DNA from: Amycolatopsis sp. GM8
Lineage (GTDB): Bacteria > Actinomycetota > Actinomycetes > Mycobacteriales > Pseudonocardiaceae
NCBI RefSeq assembly: GCF_021653975.1
Contig: NZ_JAJKFK010000001.1
Location: forward strand, 1,332,863 to 1,396,862
DNA length: 64,000 nt
Reading direction: 5' to 3'
Shown piece after piece: positions 35,058 through 43,841 of the stretch; the stretch's first letter is position 1, and every line of letters begins with the position of its first letter. The position numbers and the translations under genes are program-made. The notes under the pieces were generated by a model, which searched no databases, was not told the origin of the DNA, and saw only the letters and a list, made by a program, of their open reading frames with translations.

Positions 35058-38018
35058 TCACATCTGCACCTCCAATGTCGATCCGGCACGCGCCTTGCGC
35101 ACCCGCAACCGGGTGGGGATGCGCTGGCGCAGCTCCTCGACATGGGAGACGAGGCCGACGACCCGTCCCCCGGCGCGGAGTTCGTCGAGGATGTCCATGA
35201 CGACGTCGAGGGTTTCGGCGTCCAGCGTGCCGAAACCCTCGTCGACGAACAGGGTGTCCAGCAGCGCGCCGCCGGTCTCGGCGGCGACCACGTCCGCGAG
35301 GCCGAGCGCCAAGGCGAGCGACGCGAGGAAGGACTCGCCGCCGGACAAGGTCTTCGCGGGCCGGACGGTGCCCGAGTAGTCGTCGAGCACGTCTAGCGCA
35401 AGGCCGCCCTTCGTGCCGTGCGCACCGGCCCGGTCGGAGTGCACGAACGAGTAGCGGCCCTGGCTCATCGCCTGCAGCCGGGTGCTCGCTGCCAGCGCGA
35501 CTTCTTCGAGCCGGGCCGCGAGAACGTAGGAGCGCAAGGACATCCGGCGTGCGTTCTGCCCTCGCCCGTTGACCACGTCGGTCAGGGCGTCGAGTTCCTT
35601 GAACTCCTCTTCCAGCGGCCGGATCGCCTCGGTCGCCGAAGACAGCCGGGCGGCCAGCGTTTCCAGGTCGTTCGCGCGCTTGCCGGCCGCGCGCAGTCCG
35701 ACGAGCGCGGTCTCAGCGGCCTCGCGGGCTGCCCGGGCCGCGATCACCGCCGACTCGACGTCCACCACGTCATCGGGTGCGACACCGGCGAGTTCGGGCT
35801 CCGCCAGCACAGCTCGTGCCGCGGCCTCCTCCGCCGCGGCCTGGGCGAGCCGTTTGTCCAGCCGTGCCACGGTTTCCTCCGGCCGGGTGGCCGCGCGCAC
35901 CTCGCCGACGGTCGTGAACCCCGCCCTCGCCAGGCTTTCGCCCAGTTCCTCCCGGCGCTGCTCCAGTTGCCGCTGCGCGGTCACGCGGTCCGTTCGTGCT
36001 TCGATGAGTGCGTCGAGCGCCCGCACGACCCGGCTCAGCTGTGCCCGGCGAGCGGCGACGTCGGGATGCTCGCCGCGAGCCTCGTCGAGCCGTCGCTCCC
36101 GTTCTTTGACCTGATCCAGCAACGTCCCACGGCGCGCATCGGCTGCTGCGGCCGCCTGTTCGGCGGCGCGCAGCTTCTCCGTCAGCGACTTCGCCTCAGC
36201 CTCGGCGGACCGGGCTTCGCTCGCCAGCTGTGCCCGGCGCTTGGCCTGGCCTTCGAGGCCGGCCAGCTCATGGCGAACCTGCCGCAGCTCTTCGTTCAGT
36301 TCTTCGCTGTTCCGGCCACGCAAACGTTCGCGGAGCGCAGCAAGCTTGGTCTCGGCCTCGTGCTTCGCCGTCTCGGCCGCGCTGCGGGCACGCTCCGCCC
36401 GCCGCTCGGCCAGCTCCGCCTCGGCCTCTTGCTCGCGATCCACCGAACCGGCCGCGGGACGAGCGGGCGCCGGATGTTCAGCGGCTCCGCACACGGGACA
36501 GGACGCGCCGTCGACCAGCACTGCGGCCAGCTCGGCAGCCATCCCGTCGAGCCGCAGCTCACGCAGCTTCAACCGGTGCTCACGTGCTTCCTGATGCTGG
36601 TCGGTCACCGCCCGGACGCGCTCCCCGGCCTCGGTCACCGCCCGCATCGCACCGGGCAATCCGGCCGCATCCTGGACCGCGAGAGCGACCTCCGACTGCC
36701 TGGCTCGCACCGCTTCGAGCTGCACGGCCGCGGCGTTCGCGGCGTCGAGTTGCTGCCGCAACTCCTCCACTCGTTGCGGGATGCCGTCCAGTTTTTCGGT
36801 CAGTACCAGGGCGTTCGTGCGTGCGTCCTCGGCCTTCTCGGCGAGCGATTCGATTTCCCTCCGGTCGCGCGCCTGCTGTTCGGCTTCGGCCACCAGTCCG
36901 GCGAGTGCACCGGCTTCCTCGCGTAGCTTGCCCGCGAGGCGACGGAGCTCAGCGACGTCCGCCTCGGTGCCCGACTGCCCGGTGGCGGCGACCTCGCGGG
37001 CACGTAACTGTTCTGCGGCAACAGCTTCCTCGAGGCGGGCCGCAGTTCGCTCCGCGTGGGTCACCGCTCCCACAACACCGGCGGCACGCCGAGCCGCGGC
37101 GATCTCGTCGGCCCACCCCCGCCGCTCGGTCGCCTGTTCGTCCAAAAGCGACAGACGGCGATGAGCCGAACGGAGCCGATGCACCCGCTCCGCGGCCGTG
37201 CGCCGTTCGGTCAGCACATTCGCGGCGGTGTCCGAAGCGGACCGTGCCCGTTCCTCCGCCGACTCTGCCGTGACCACGGCTTCGGACGCGTTCTGGCGCA
37301 CCGCCGCGACCCAGTCGGCAAGGCCTTCCTCGGGCGCATTCTCGCCGGCGACCTGCCCGAACCGGGCCACCCACTCCCGCACATCCTGCCGCCCCTGATC
37401 GAGCTCGCGCCTCTTCTCGACGCGCAGGTCCCGAAACCATGCCTCGACATCCGCGAACCGCTTGGTACCGAACAACTTCTCGAGCAGCTTCTCCCGCTCG
37501 TCGGTCTCGGCACGCAGAAAACGCGCGAACTCCCCCTGCGGCAACAGCACGACCTGGAAGAACTGCGCGGCACTCATCCCGAGCAGCCCTTCCACCGTGC
37601 GGCCGACCTCGTCGATCCGCGTCAGGCCTTCCGCCGGATGCCCTTCGGGAGCGCCACCGAGCCAGACGAGCGAAGCCCGGGCCTGCTGCTTGGTGGTGCC
37701 GTCACCGCGGCGTTTCGGCCGCTGATATTCGGGGCTACGGGCCAGCCGCAGCCGCTGACCCTGCACGGTCAGTTCGAGCACGACCTCGGTCACGTCATCC
37801 GGCTCGGCGAAATCGCAACGCAGCCGTTTGACCTCGCCGCGAGCGCCGGGCACGACCCCGAACAGCGCGAACGCGACCGCGTCGAGCAGCGTCGTCTTGC
37901 CCGCGCCGGTGTCACCGTGCAGGAGGAACAAACCGTCGGAACCGAGCGCGTCGAAGTCGACGATCTCCCGATTTCGATAAGGACCGAACGCGGCCACTTC
38001 CAGGTGATGCAGCCTCAT
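35058..38018 (-). CDS. sbcC: SMC-like nuclease complex ATPase SbcC
   Basis: A 986-residue Rad50-like ATPase. The N-terminal half-domain has GDTGAGKTTLLDAVAFAL. Two long coiled coils flank the central zinc hook GASCPVCGAAEHPAP, and the C-terminal half has the signature KTLSGGESFLASLALALG and Walker B DTLFVDEGFGTLD. With SbcD it forms the SbcCD complex that opens hairpins and trims blocked DNA ends. Its ATG overlaps the sbcD stop by 4 bp. The operon is preceded by a LexA box. Confidence 0.95.
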   Translation of the reverse strand: MRLHHLEVAAFGPYRNREIVDFDALGSDGLFLLHGDTGAGKTTLLDAVAFALFGVVPGARGEVKRLRCDFAEPDDVTEVVLELTVQGQRLRLARSPEYQRPKRRGDGTTKQQARASLVWLGGAPEGHPAEGLTRIDEVGRTVEGLLGMSAAQFFQVVLLPQGEFARFLRAETDEREKLLEKLFGTKRFADVEAWFRDLRVEKRRELDQGRQDVREWVARFGQVAGENAPEEGLADWVAAVRQNASEAVVTAESAEERARSASDTAANVLTERRTAAERVHRLRSAHRRLSLLDEQATERRGWADEIAAARRAAGVVGAVTHAERTAARLEEAVAAEQLRAREVAATGQSGTEADVAELRRLAGKLREEAGALAGLVAEAEQQARDRREIESLAEKAEDARTNALVLTEKLDGIPQRVEELRQQLDAANAAAVQLEAVRARQSEVALAVQDAAGLPGAMRAVTEAGERVRAVTDQHQEAREHRLKLRELRLDGMAAELAAVLVDGASCPVCGAAEHPAPARPAAGSVDREQEAEAELAERRAERARSAAETAKHEAETKLAALRERLRGRNSEELNEELRQVRHELAGLEGQAKRRAQLASEARSAEAEAKSLTEKLRAAEQAAAAADARRGTLLDQVKERERRLDEARGEHPDVAARRAQLSRVVRALDALIEARTDRVTAQRQLEQRREELGESLARAGFTTVGEVRAATRPEETVARLDKRLAQAAAEEAAARAVLAEPELAGVAPDDVVDVESAVIAARAAREAAETALVGLRAAGKRANDLETLAARLSSATEAIRPLEEEFKELDALTDVVNGRGQNARRMSLRSYVLAARLEEVALAASTRLQAMSQGRYSFVHSDRAGAHGTKGGLALDVLDDYSGTVRPAKTLSGGESFLASLALALGLADVVAAETGGALLDTLFVDEGFGTLDAETLDVVMDILDELRAGGRVVGLVSHVEELRQRIPTRLRVRKARAGSTLEVQM

Positions 38019-39163
38019 TCCTCACCCTTTCCGGCGATTTCCAGAGCCGTGCGCAACAATGTCGCTTCGCGGTCGTTCGGCGGCGCACCACGGCAGGCGT
38101 CCAGGAAGTTCCGCGCGATTTCGCTGTCCGGCCGGCCGCGCACCGCCTCCGCGTACCGCATCGCCGCCGTCGTCTTGCCGTTCTCCGGCTGCCATTCCAG
38201 ATGCACGGCATACGGGAACCGTTCGCGCAGCCGGCGCATCGCGTCGACCGGGCGCACCGAATCCGTGAGGGTGACCGAGAGATAGCAGTCGATCAGGTCC
38301 GCGTGTTCGCCGGCGCCGAGCAACCCGTCGATGTTCCCGGTCAGTTTCGCGAGTTTGCGCGGCACCGGCAACTCGTGCCGGCGCACCTCGGCGAGCCCGT
38401 CCGCGCCGAAATCGACCAGCCAGACCGATTTCCGTTGCCGGGCCTCGGAAAACGAGTAGGCCAGCGGGCTTCCCGAGTAGCGCAGATGATCCGCGAGTGT
38501 CTGCGGGCCGTGCAGATGCCCCAGCGCCACGTAGTCCACGCCGCCGAAGACGTCACCACCGACCTGGTCGACACCGCCGACCGCGATCGTACGTTCCGAA
38601 TCCGTGCCCTGCCCGCCCGTCACGAACGCGTGCGCGAGCACGACCGAGCGGGTGCCGGGCGCGCGGCCGGCCAGATCGGCCCGGATCCGGTGCATCGCCT
38701 CGCTGAGAACTCCGTTGTGCCCCTTGACATCCGGCACACCGAGCGCCTGCCGCGCCGGCTCCGGCTCGAGATACGGGATGCCGTAGATCGCGACCGGGCC
38801 GTGCTCGTCCTCGAGCAGCACGGGCTCGGCGATCCGGTCGACCGCGGTGCGCAGGTGCAACCCGCCGGCGGCCGCGAAATCGCCGAAAACCCCAAGGCGT
38901 GGCGCCGAATCGTGGTTCCCCGACGTGAGCACGAGCTGCGCTCCCGCGGCCCGGATCCGCGCCATGGCACGGTTTGCGACCTGCACGGCTTCGGCCGAGG
39001 GCACCGCGCGGTCGTAGATGTCCCCGGCCACCAGCACGACGTCGACCGCCTCGGCGGCGACGACGTCCGCGAGGTGGCCGAGTACGGCGGCCTGCTCGGC
39101 GAGCAGGTCCGCACCGTGGAAAGTGCGTCCGACATGCCAATCGGAGGTGTGCAGGAATCTCAC
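38015..39163 (-). CDS. sbcD: SbcCD nuclease subunit SbcD
   Basis: A 382-residue Mre11-like metallophosphoesterase. The phosphoesterase motifs are LHTSDWHVGRTF at the N terminus, AGDIYDRAVPSAEAV, SGNHDSAPRLG, VLAHAFVTGG and ALGHLHGPQ, each supplying metal ligands. The GTG start was placed at VRFLHTSDWHVG because this is the normal N terminus; upstream residues are non-homologous. It is first in the sbcDC operon, 60 bp from a LexA-type palindrome. Confidence 0.94.
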   Translation of the reverse strand: MRFLHTSDWHVGRTFHGADLLAEQAAVLGHLADVVAAEAVDVVLVAGDIYDRAVPSAEAVQVANRAMARIRAAGAQLVLTSGNHDSAPRLGVFGDFAAAGGLHLRTAVDRIAEPVLLEDEHGPVAIYGIPYLEPEPARQALGVPDVKGHNGVLSEAMHRIRADLAGRAPGTRSVVLAHAFVTGGQGTDSERTIAVGGVDQVGGDVFGGVDYVALGHLHGPQTLADHLRYSGSPLAYSFSEARQRKSVWLVDFGADGLAEVRRHELPVPRKLAKLTGNIDGLLGAGEHADLIDCYLSVTLTDSVRPVDAMRRLRERFPYAVHLEWQPENGKTTAAMRYAEAVRGRPDSEIARNFLDACRGAPPNDREATLLRTALEIAGKGEE

Positions 39164-39222
39164 AGGGCCCAAGTTAAGGCCGACCCCCGACAGAAACGTG
39201 GAGACATGCCGCAGCGATTCAC

Positions 39223-39238
39223 CCGAACGTGTGTTCGA
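39223..39238. promoter_or_regulatory. LexA (SOS) box between sbcD and rmuC-like gene
   Basis: CCGAACGTGTGTTCGA matches the actinobacterial SOS consensus TCGAACNNNNGTTCGA at all but the first base; the CGAAC-N4-GTTCG core is perfect. It lies 60 bp from the sbcD start and 81 bp from the divergent rmuC-like start, so one site could control both. Confidence 0.75.
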
Positions 39239-39318
39239 CTTTCTGGGCCCTGCGTTTTTGTCGGTGGGCTCCGCCATGATGCGGGGGCAAGGACCGAGAT
39301 CGAAGAAGGGAGGCGGAC

Positions 39319-40236
39319 GTGGCATCCACCGTGATCAGCACGGCGGCCGTCGTCATCGCACTGGCACTACTGGTGGCGATCGTCCTGCTCTGGCGGCTCT
39401 ACGCGGACAGCATGCGCCGCGCGGACGCCGCCGCGCGGCAGGTCGAGGCCGAGCGCGCACGGGTGGATCAGCAGCAGGCGGCCCTGCGCCGGTACGAGGT
39501 GGCTTTCGCCTCGATCAGCGGCAGGGGCGAGCTGGGGGAACAGGTTCTGGCGGAGACGGCGCGGGCGCTCGGTCTGCGGGAGGGGCTGCACTTCACCCTG
39601 CAGACCGACCTGGCGGGCGGCGGCGCGGCGAAGCCGGACATGGTGCTCCGGGTCGGTGGCGATCGCACCGTCCCGGTGGACGCGAAGGCGAGCATGGCCT
39701 GCTGGGCCGAGGCCGTCGAGACGGACAATGCCGACGAACGGCTGGACGCGCTCCGGGTGCACGTCCGCAACCTGCGTTCGCGGGCCGCGGAACTGGCGGG
39801 CAAGGGTTACCAGCGCTGGGCGGACGGCATCTACGGCACGGTCATGTTCGTTCCCTCCGATGCGGCGGTCGTCGCCGCGCTCGACACGGATCCCGAGCTG
39901 TTGCGGTGGATGCTGGACCGGCGGGTCTTCCTGTGTGGCCCGACGGGTTTCGCGGTCGTGGCTTCGGCGGCGTTGTTCGCGGCGAGCGACCGGGCGGTCG
40001 TCGAGGACATCGAACGAGTCCGGACCGGAGCCAATGCCGCACACCGGGCGGCAGGAAACGCGGTGGAGGCGCTCAACCTGTCCAGCACCCATCTGCAGCG
40101 TTTCCTGTCCGCCCGCCGGCGCGAGCTGGACGCACTGGAGGGGTTCCGGGCGTCGGTCACACCGTTGACCGAAGCGTCCGGAAACCCCACAGAGGTACCA
40201 GCGATACGAAAGGGGGACGAATTGGCCGCGAGCTGA
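39319..40236 (+). CDS. RmuC-family DNA recombination protein
   Basis: A 305-residue protein with an N-terminal membrane helix (VISTAAVVIALALLVAIVLL), a short coiled coil (RRADAAARQVEAERARVDQQ) and the RmuC nuclease-like domain: KPDMVLRVGGDRTVPVDAKA, RWADGIYGTVMFVPSDAAVV, and FLCGPTGFAVVASAALFAAS. The D...DxK pattern resembles PD-(D/E)xK nucleases. RmuC limits rearrangements at inverted repeats. It is divergent from sbcDC with a LexA box between, so all three probably respond to DNA damage. It is shorter than E. coli RmuC (475), lacking most of the coiled coil. Confidence 0.88.
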   Translation: MASTVISTAAVVIALALLVAIVLLWRLYADSMRRADAAARQVEAERARVDQQQAALRRYEVAFASISGRGELGEQVLAETARALGLREGLHFTLQTDLAGGGAAKPDMVLRVGGDRTVPVDAKASMACWAEAVETDNADERLDALRVHVRNLRSRAAELAGKGYQRWADGIYGTVMFVPSDAAVVAALDTDPELLRWMLDRRVFLCGPTGFAVVASAALFAASDRAVVEDIERVRTGANAAHRAAGNAVEALNLSSTHLQRFLSARRRELDALEGFRASVTPLTEASGNPTEVPAIRKGDELAAS

Positions 40237-40289
40237 GCGCGCCTGGCCGGTCCAGACCAATGACCGGATCGAGTGCGTAACAGGCAGAT

Positions 40290-40344
40290 TGCCAACAAGA
40301 TTGGCACCCGTAAAACCGCTGGTCAGCGTGGACCGAATGGTCCA
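40290..40344. promoter_or_regulatory. Two small perfect inverted repeats upstream of the DUF6542 gene
   Basis: TGCCAA-N5-TTGGCA (40290-40306) and TGGACC-N4-GGTCCA (40329-40344) lie 76-130 bp upstream of the gene. Both could be operators; no regulator is identified. Confidence 0.35.
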
Positions 40345-40419
40345 TTGTGAGCAGGTTGCAGGGCCAACTGCGCGGAGTGGCGGGCGGTTCGTGTCCTGAA
40401 CGAGTTACCGTGTTGCCCT

Positions 40420-41445
40420 GTGACCGCAATTCGCGATCGGCAGAGCGATCCCGACGCCGACGACGTAGCCGTTCCCTGGGACGAGCGTGCAGTCGTCGGC
40501 GCCAGACGGGGTCTGCCCTGGTGGGGGTCTGTGCTGGTGGCGTTCGGCCTCTCGCTGGTCGGTGCGATCGCGGACATGCAGATACAGAACAACCTCGGCT
40601 GGTTGTTCCGCGTCTGCTACTTCGTGGGCGCGGTCGGCGCGATCTGCGCGGTCCAAAGGCGCAGCCTTTTCGGCCCGATGGTGCAACCACCGCTCACTTT
40701 GGCGATCACGGTGCCGTTGGTCGTGCTGCTGATCACCGGGGTCCCGGCGAACAGCGACATGCTCGCGAAGGCCCTCGCCGTCGGGACGCCGCTGATCAAC
40801 GGTTTCCCGACCATGGCGGTCACGACCGCCTGCACGCTGGCGATCGGTATCGCCCGGCTGTACCGCGAGCGCAACCCGGACGCGCCCGCGAGGTCAGCCG
40901 CGGACGGTGCGGATGGGAAGCGCCCCTCGGGGCCGCGTACCCGTGACAAGGCTGCCGACCGCGACAGGACGACAGGCAGGCCCGCTCGTGAAGGTGCGGG
41001 ACTCGAGGCCGGGGCCGGCCGGGGACGCCGTCCCGCCGAAGGACGTGCGCCGCAGCGGCCTGTTGGCGGCGAGCCGCATCCGTCGTTGCCGATGACGCCT
41101 CGGCGCCGGCCGGAAGACCCGCCGCGGCGCGGTGGACCGGCCGGACGCGGCGCGCCGGGCGAACCGCCGCGTGGCGATCGCCGGGAGCGCGGCGCGGAAC
41201 CGGGTGCCCGCGGCGGCAAGACGCCCCCGCCGCCTGCCGCGCGCCGCGGCCGTCCGCCGCGCGGTGCGGCGCCGGACGACGATCACCGCCGCGGCGGTGA
41301 GGGCCGCGACGGCCAAGGCGAACGTCCGCGTCGGCAGCCGCCACGTGGCGGCGAGCCAGGCAGCGGCGAGCCGCCTCGCCGCGCCCCGGGCCGCCGCAAC
41401 GGGCCACCCCCGCGCGCCCGCCGCCCGTGGGACGACGAGGGCTAA
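40420..41445 (+). CDS. DUF6542 membrane protein with long Arg/Pro/Gly-rich tail
   Basis: A 341-residue protein. Residues 30-145 hold four membrane segments with the DUF6542 pattern (WWGSVLVAFGLSLVGAIADM; VCYFVGAVGAICAVQRRSLF; PPLTLAITVPLVVLLITGVP; MAVTTACTLAIGIARLYRER). The remaining 190 residues are low-complexity Arg, Gly, Pro and Glu, probably disordered and nucleic-acid- or partner-binding. M. tuberculosis Rv1111c, next to ispH2, is the likely positional equivalent. The function is unknown. The tail's length is open to doubt because the DNA is repetitive, though the frame stays open and ends with WDDEG. Confidence 0.75.
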   Translation: MTAIRDRQSDPDADDVAVPWDERAVVGARRGLPWWGSVLVAFGLSLVGAIADMQIQNNLGWLFRVCYFVGAVGAICAVQRRSLFGPMVQPPLTLAITVPLVVLLITGVPANSDMLAKALAVGTPLINGFPTMAVTTACTLAIGIARLYRERNPDAPARSAADGADGKRPSGPRTRDKAADRDRTTGRPAREGAGLEAGAGRGRRPAEGRAPQRPVGGEPHPSLPMTPRRRPEDPPRRGGPAGRGAPGEPPRGDRRERGAEPGARGGKTPPPPAARRGRPPRGAAPDDDHRRGGEGRDGQGERPRRQPPRGGEPGSGEPPRRAPGRRNGPPPRARRPWDDEG

Positions 41446-41518
41446 GCCCACGCCGCACACCCGCGAGCGGCACGCCCGACAGGACCTCGTCGCGTGGCTG
41501 GCCTCCGGCTGGGCTCCG

Positions 41519-41840
41519 CGACGTGATCACTGACAGCGCCTCGCGGGCCTTGGCAGCGTCGTTGGCTGACTCTGCGACCTGATCACTGACAGGACCTCGC
41601 AGGGACTTGGCGGCGCCGTCGGTGGCCTTCGGCCGGACTCCGCGACGTGACCGCTGGCGGGACCGCGCAGGGGACTTGGCAGCATCGTTTGCCCCTCGGC
41701 CGACATCGCGACGTGATCGCCTGACAGCGCCTCGCAGGACTTGGCGGCGTCGTTGGCCCTTGGCCCACACGGCGGCGTGACCGCTGACAGGGCCTCGCCG
41801 GGGCCGGGCAGCGCGGTGGCCGTTGACCGAACACCGCGAC
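41519..41840. repeat. Degenerate tandem repeat, five units of about 56-68 bp
   Basis: Units begin at 41519, 41575, 41643, 41709 and 41773, each with a CGACGTGATCACTGACAG-like head and a CTTGGCAGCGTCGTTGGC-like tail. A partial unit precedes the first (about 41474), and a sixth head-like sequence starts at 41837. The units differ by substitutions and small indels, so this is an old array. Confidence 0.75.
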
Positions 41841-41874
41841 GTGGGCCTGGCGGGGCGGCCAGTCCGGGCGCAAC

Positions 41875-41988
41875 CGGCTGGGCGTGGTTCGCGCGCGGCT
41901 CCCGGCCGGAATTCGTCGTGGGCGCGGCTCGCGGCTGGGCGTGGTCACGCGCGGCTCCCGGCCGGAATTCGTCGTGCGTACGGCTCCG
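41875..41988. repeat. Two 57-bp direct repeats
   Basis: Copies at 41875-41931 and 41932-41988 share CGGCTGGGCGTGGT and the long block GCGCGGCTCCCGGCCGGAAT plus TCGTCGTG, differing at a few positions. A third, degenerate end follows. Confidence 0.75.
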
Positions 41989-42130
41989 GGCGGACCCCGT
42001 CGCGCGTACGCCTCTTGCCAGGCCAGGTCCGCACAACGCCGCCCGACCACTTAGGCGCGCGACTCCCAGCCGGGCGCAGCAACCAGAGCCCCGAGCCGCG
42101 ACAGCCCCGCGCGCCCGGAGCCCGGCGTGC

Positions 42131-43099
42131 TTACTTCGCGCTCTGGCGGAGTTCCCGCGGCAGGGCGAAGGAGATCTTCTCGTTTGCCGTCGTCACCTCG
42201 TCGACCTGGCCCCAGCCTCGCTCGGCCAGCCAGGCCAGCAGGTCCATCACGAGCACATCCGGCACGGACGCGCCGCTCGTGACGCCGACTGTCGTGACGC
42301 CTTCGAGCCAGGCTTCGTCGACCTCGCGGGCGAAGTCGATCAGGTGCGAGTCCCGCGCACCGGCCTGTAGCGCGACCTCCACCAGCCGCTTGGAGTTCGA
42401 CGAGTTCCGCGAACCGACGACCAGCACGAGATCGCACTCGGCGGCCATGGCCTTGACCGCGACCTGACGATTCGAAGTGGCGTAACAAATATCGTCGCTG
42501 GGCGGGTCCGCGAGCCCCGGGAAACGCTCACGCAACTGGTCGACCCGCACCATGGTCTCGTCCACGCTCAACGTCGTCTGCGAAAGCCACACGACCTTCG
42601 ACGGGTCGCGCACCTGCACGCTCGACGCGTCCTCGGACGTGTCGACCAGCTGCACATGCTCGGGCGCCTCGCCGGAAGTCCCTTCCACCTCTTCGTGGCC
42701 CTCGTGACCGATCAGCAGGATGTCGTAGTCATCCTTCGCGAACCGGTTGACCTCTTTGTGCACCTTCGTCACCAGCGGACAGGTGGCGTCGATCGTGCGC
42801 AGGTTCCGCTCGGCGGCTTCGGCGTGCACGGCCGGGGAAACCCCGTGTGCCGAGAACACGACCAACTCGCCCTCGGGCACCTCGGAGGTCTCGTCGACGA
42901 AGATCACGCCACGCTCGCGCAGGGTCTCCACGACATGCCGGTTGTGCACGATCTCCTTACGCACATAGACCGGCGGACCGTAGAGCTCCAAGGCCTTCTC
43001 GACCGCGATCACGGCGCGGTCCACCCCGGCGCAATAACCGCGCGGCTTGGCCAGCAGGACTCGTTTGGCGGGCTCGGTGGCAGGGCTCGCTGCGCTCAT
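42131..43099 (-). CDS. ispH: 4-Hydroxy-3-methylbut-2-enyl diphosphate reductase
   Basis: A 322-residue iron-sulfur enzyme, the last step of the MEP pathway giving IPP and DMAPP. The three cluster cysteines are C23 ([13 protein letters not shown]), the Cys in [14 protein letters not shown] and the one in [10 protein letters not shown]. Other motifs are [28 protein letters not shown] and [16 protein letters not shown]. The ATG lies six bases after TACCCT and lacks a Shine-Dalgarno, suggesting a leaderless message. Neighbours match the lytB2/ispH2 locus (Rv1110) of M. tuberculosis. Confidence 0.96.
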   Translation of the reverse strand: MSAASPATEPAKRVLLAKPRGYCAGVDRAVIAVEKALELYGPPVYVRKEIVHNRHVVETLRERGVIFVDETSEVPEGELVVFSAHGVSPAVHAEAAERNLRTIDATCPLVTKVHKEVNRFAKDDYDILLIGHEGHEEVEGTSGEAPEHVQLVDTSEDASSVQVRDPSKVVWLSQTTLSVDETMVRVDQLRERFPGLADPPSDDICYATSNRQVAVKAMAAECDLVLVVGSRNSSNSKRLVEVALQAGARDSHLIDFAREVDEAWLEGVTTVGVTSGASVPDVLVMDLLAWLAERGWGQVDEVTTANEKISFALPRELRQSAK

Positions 43100-43111
43100 G
43101 CCCCCAGGGTA
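43100..43111 (-). promoter_or_regulatory. Leaderless -10 element for ispH
   Basis: On the minus strand TACCCT is followed by GGGGGC and the ATG. The geometry (TANNNT-N6-ATG) matches the other leaderless candidates in this window. Confidence 0.5.
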
Positions 43112-43205
43112 CGGGGCGCACCCGAATGTGCAGCCGATCACGTCGGACAGGCCACCGGGCATGATCGGTTTGGGCCGGCCGGCGCCCGTGCGGCACGCTG
43201 TACGC

Positions 43206-43841
43206 ATGAAGCCGCTCCCGCTACCCCTCCGCGTCGCCGCAGGCCTGGCCGTGACGGCCGCCGAGCGTGCCCGCGAGCTGCCGAAGAACCTGCTGGGCCT
43301 CCCGGTGACCGTCGTCTCGCAGGTACTCCAATTCTCCATGCGCCTCCAGCAACATGTCACCGAACTGGCGATCAAGGGCGACGAAGTGCTGTCCACAGTG
43401 CGCCCCGCCGAGGAAACCCCCGAGTGGGCCACGTTCGACGAGGACCTCCCGGCCGCCGGCGAAACCCCGAAGAACCACAACGGCCACCGCCCCGCCAGGG
43501 TCCTGCGCGACGTCAGCGAAAACGCGCACGACCCGTGGGAACAGGAAGAGCGCGCGCTCGCCGAGGACCACACCGACGGCGAGTACGACAGCGCGAGCGG
43601 CGAGCCGATCGCCACCGCAGACCAGGAAAGCCTGGCCGGGGTCGCCAACTACGACGACCTCAGCCTGCCCCAGCTGCGCGCCCGGCTTCGCCGTTTCACC
43701 CTCGACCAGCTCGAAGCGCTCCTGGCCTACGAACGGGCGAACGAGAACCGGCCGTCGTTCGTCGGGATGCTCGCGCGGCGGATCGGCAACGTCCAGCGAC
43801 TGTCCGAAGGCGACAACGGCACAGGCGCCGACGGCGAGTGA
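43206..43841 (+). CDS. Lipid-droplet-associated-type protein (Rv1109c-like)
   Basis: A 211-residue protein. The N-terminal 60 residues form an amphipathic, membrane-touching helical region ([40 protein letters not shown]), the middle is acidic and disordered, and the C terminus has a conserved helical motif ([40 protein letters not shown]). Actinobacterial proteins of this type are annotated as lipid-droplet-associated. Its stop overlaps the xseA start (GTGA). The direct evidence is fold pattern and position. Confidence 0.75.
   Translation: MKPLPLPLRVAAGLAVTAAERARELPKNLLGLPVTVVSQVLQFSMRLQQHVTELAIKGDEVLSTVRPAEETPEWATFDEDLPAAGETPKNHNGHRPARVLRDVSENAHDPWEQEERALAEDHTDGEYDSASGEPIATADQESLAGVANYDDLSLPQLRARLRRFTLDQLEALLAYERANENRPSFVGMLARRIGNVQRLSEGDNGTGADGE

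Larger units (their letters stand above)
41446..42130. other. 685-bp gene-free stretch dominated by degenerate tandem repeats
   Basis: No gene with family similarity or good initiation signals is seen in this interval between DUF6542 and the 3' end of ispH. Open frames on the minus strand encode only repetitive Ala/Arg/Ser peptides (GPRANDAAKSCEALSG and variants) that arise from the repeat units. The two repeat families are listed separately. Confidence 0.7.

Noticed and set aside
41527-42036. Minus-strand protein of about 170 residues in the repeat island
   Set aside because: The peptide is only the translation of the tandem DNA repeats, with no initiation signal or family.
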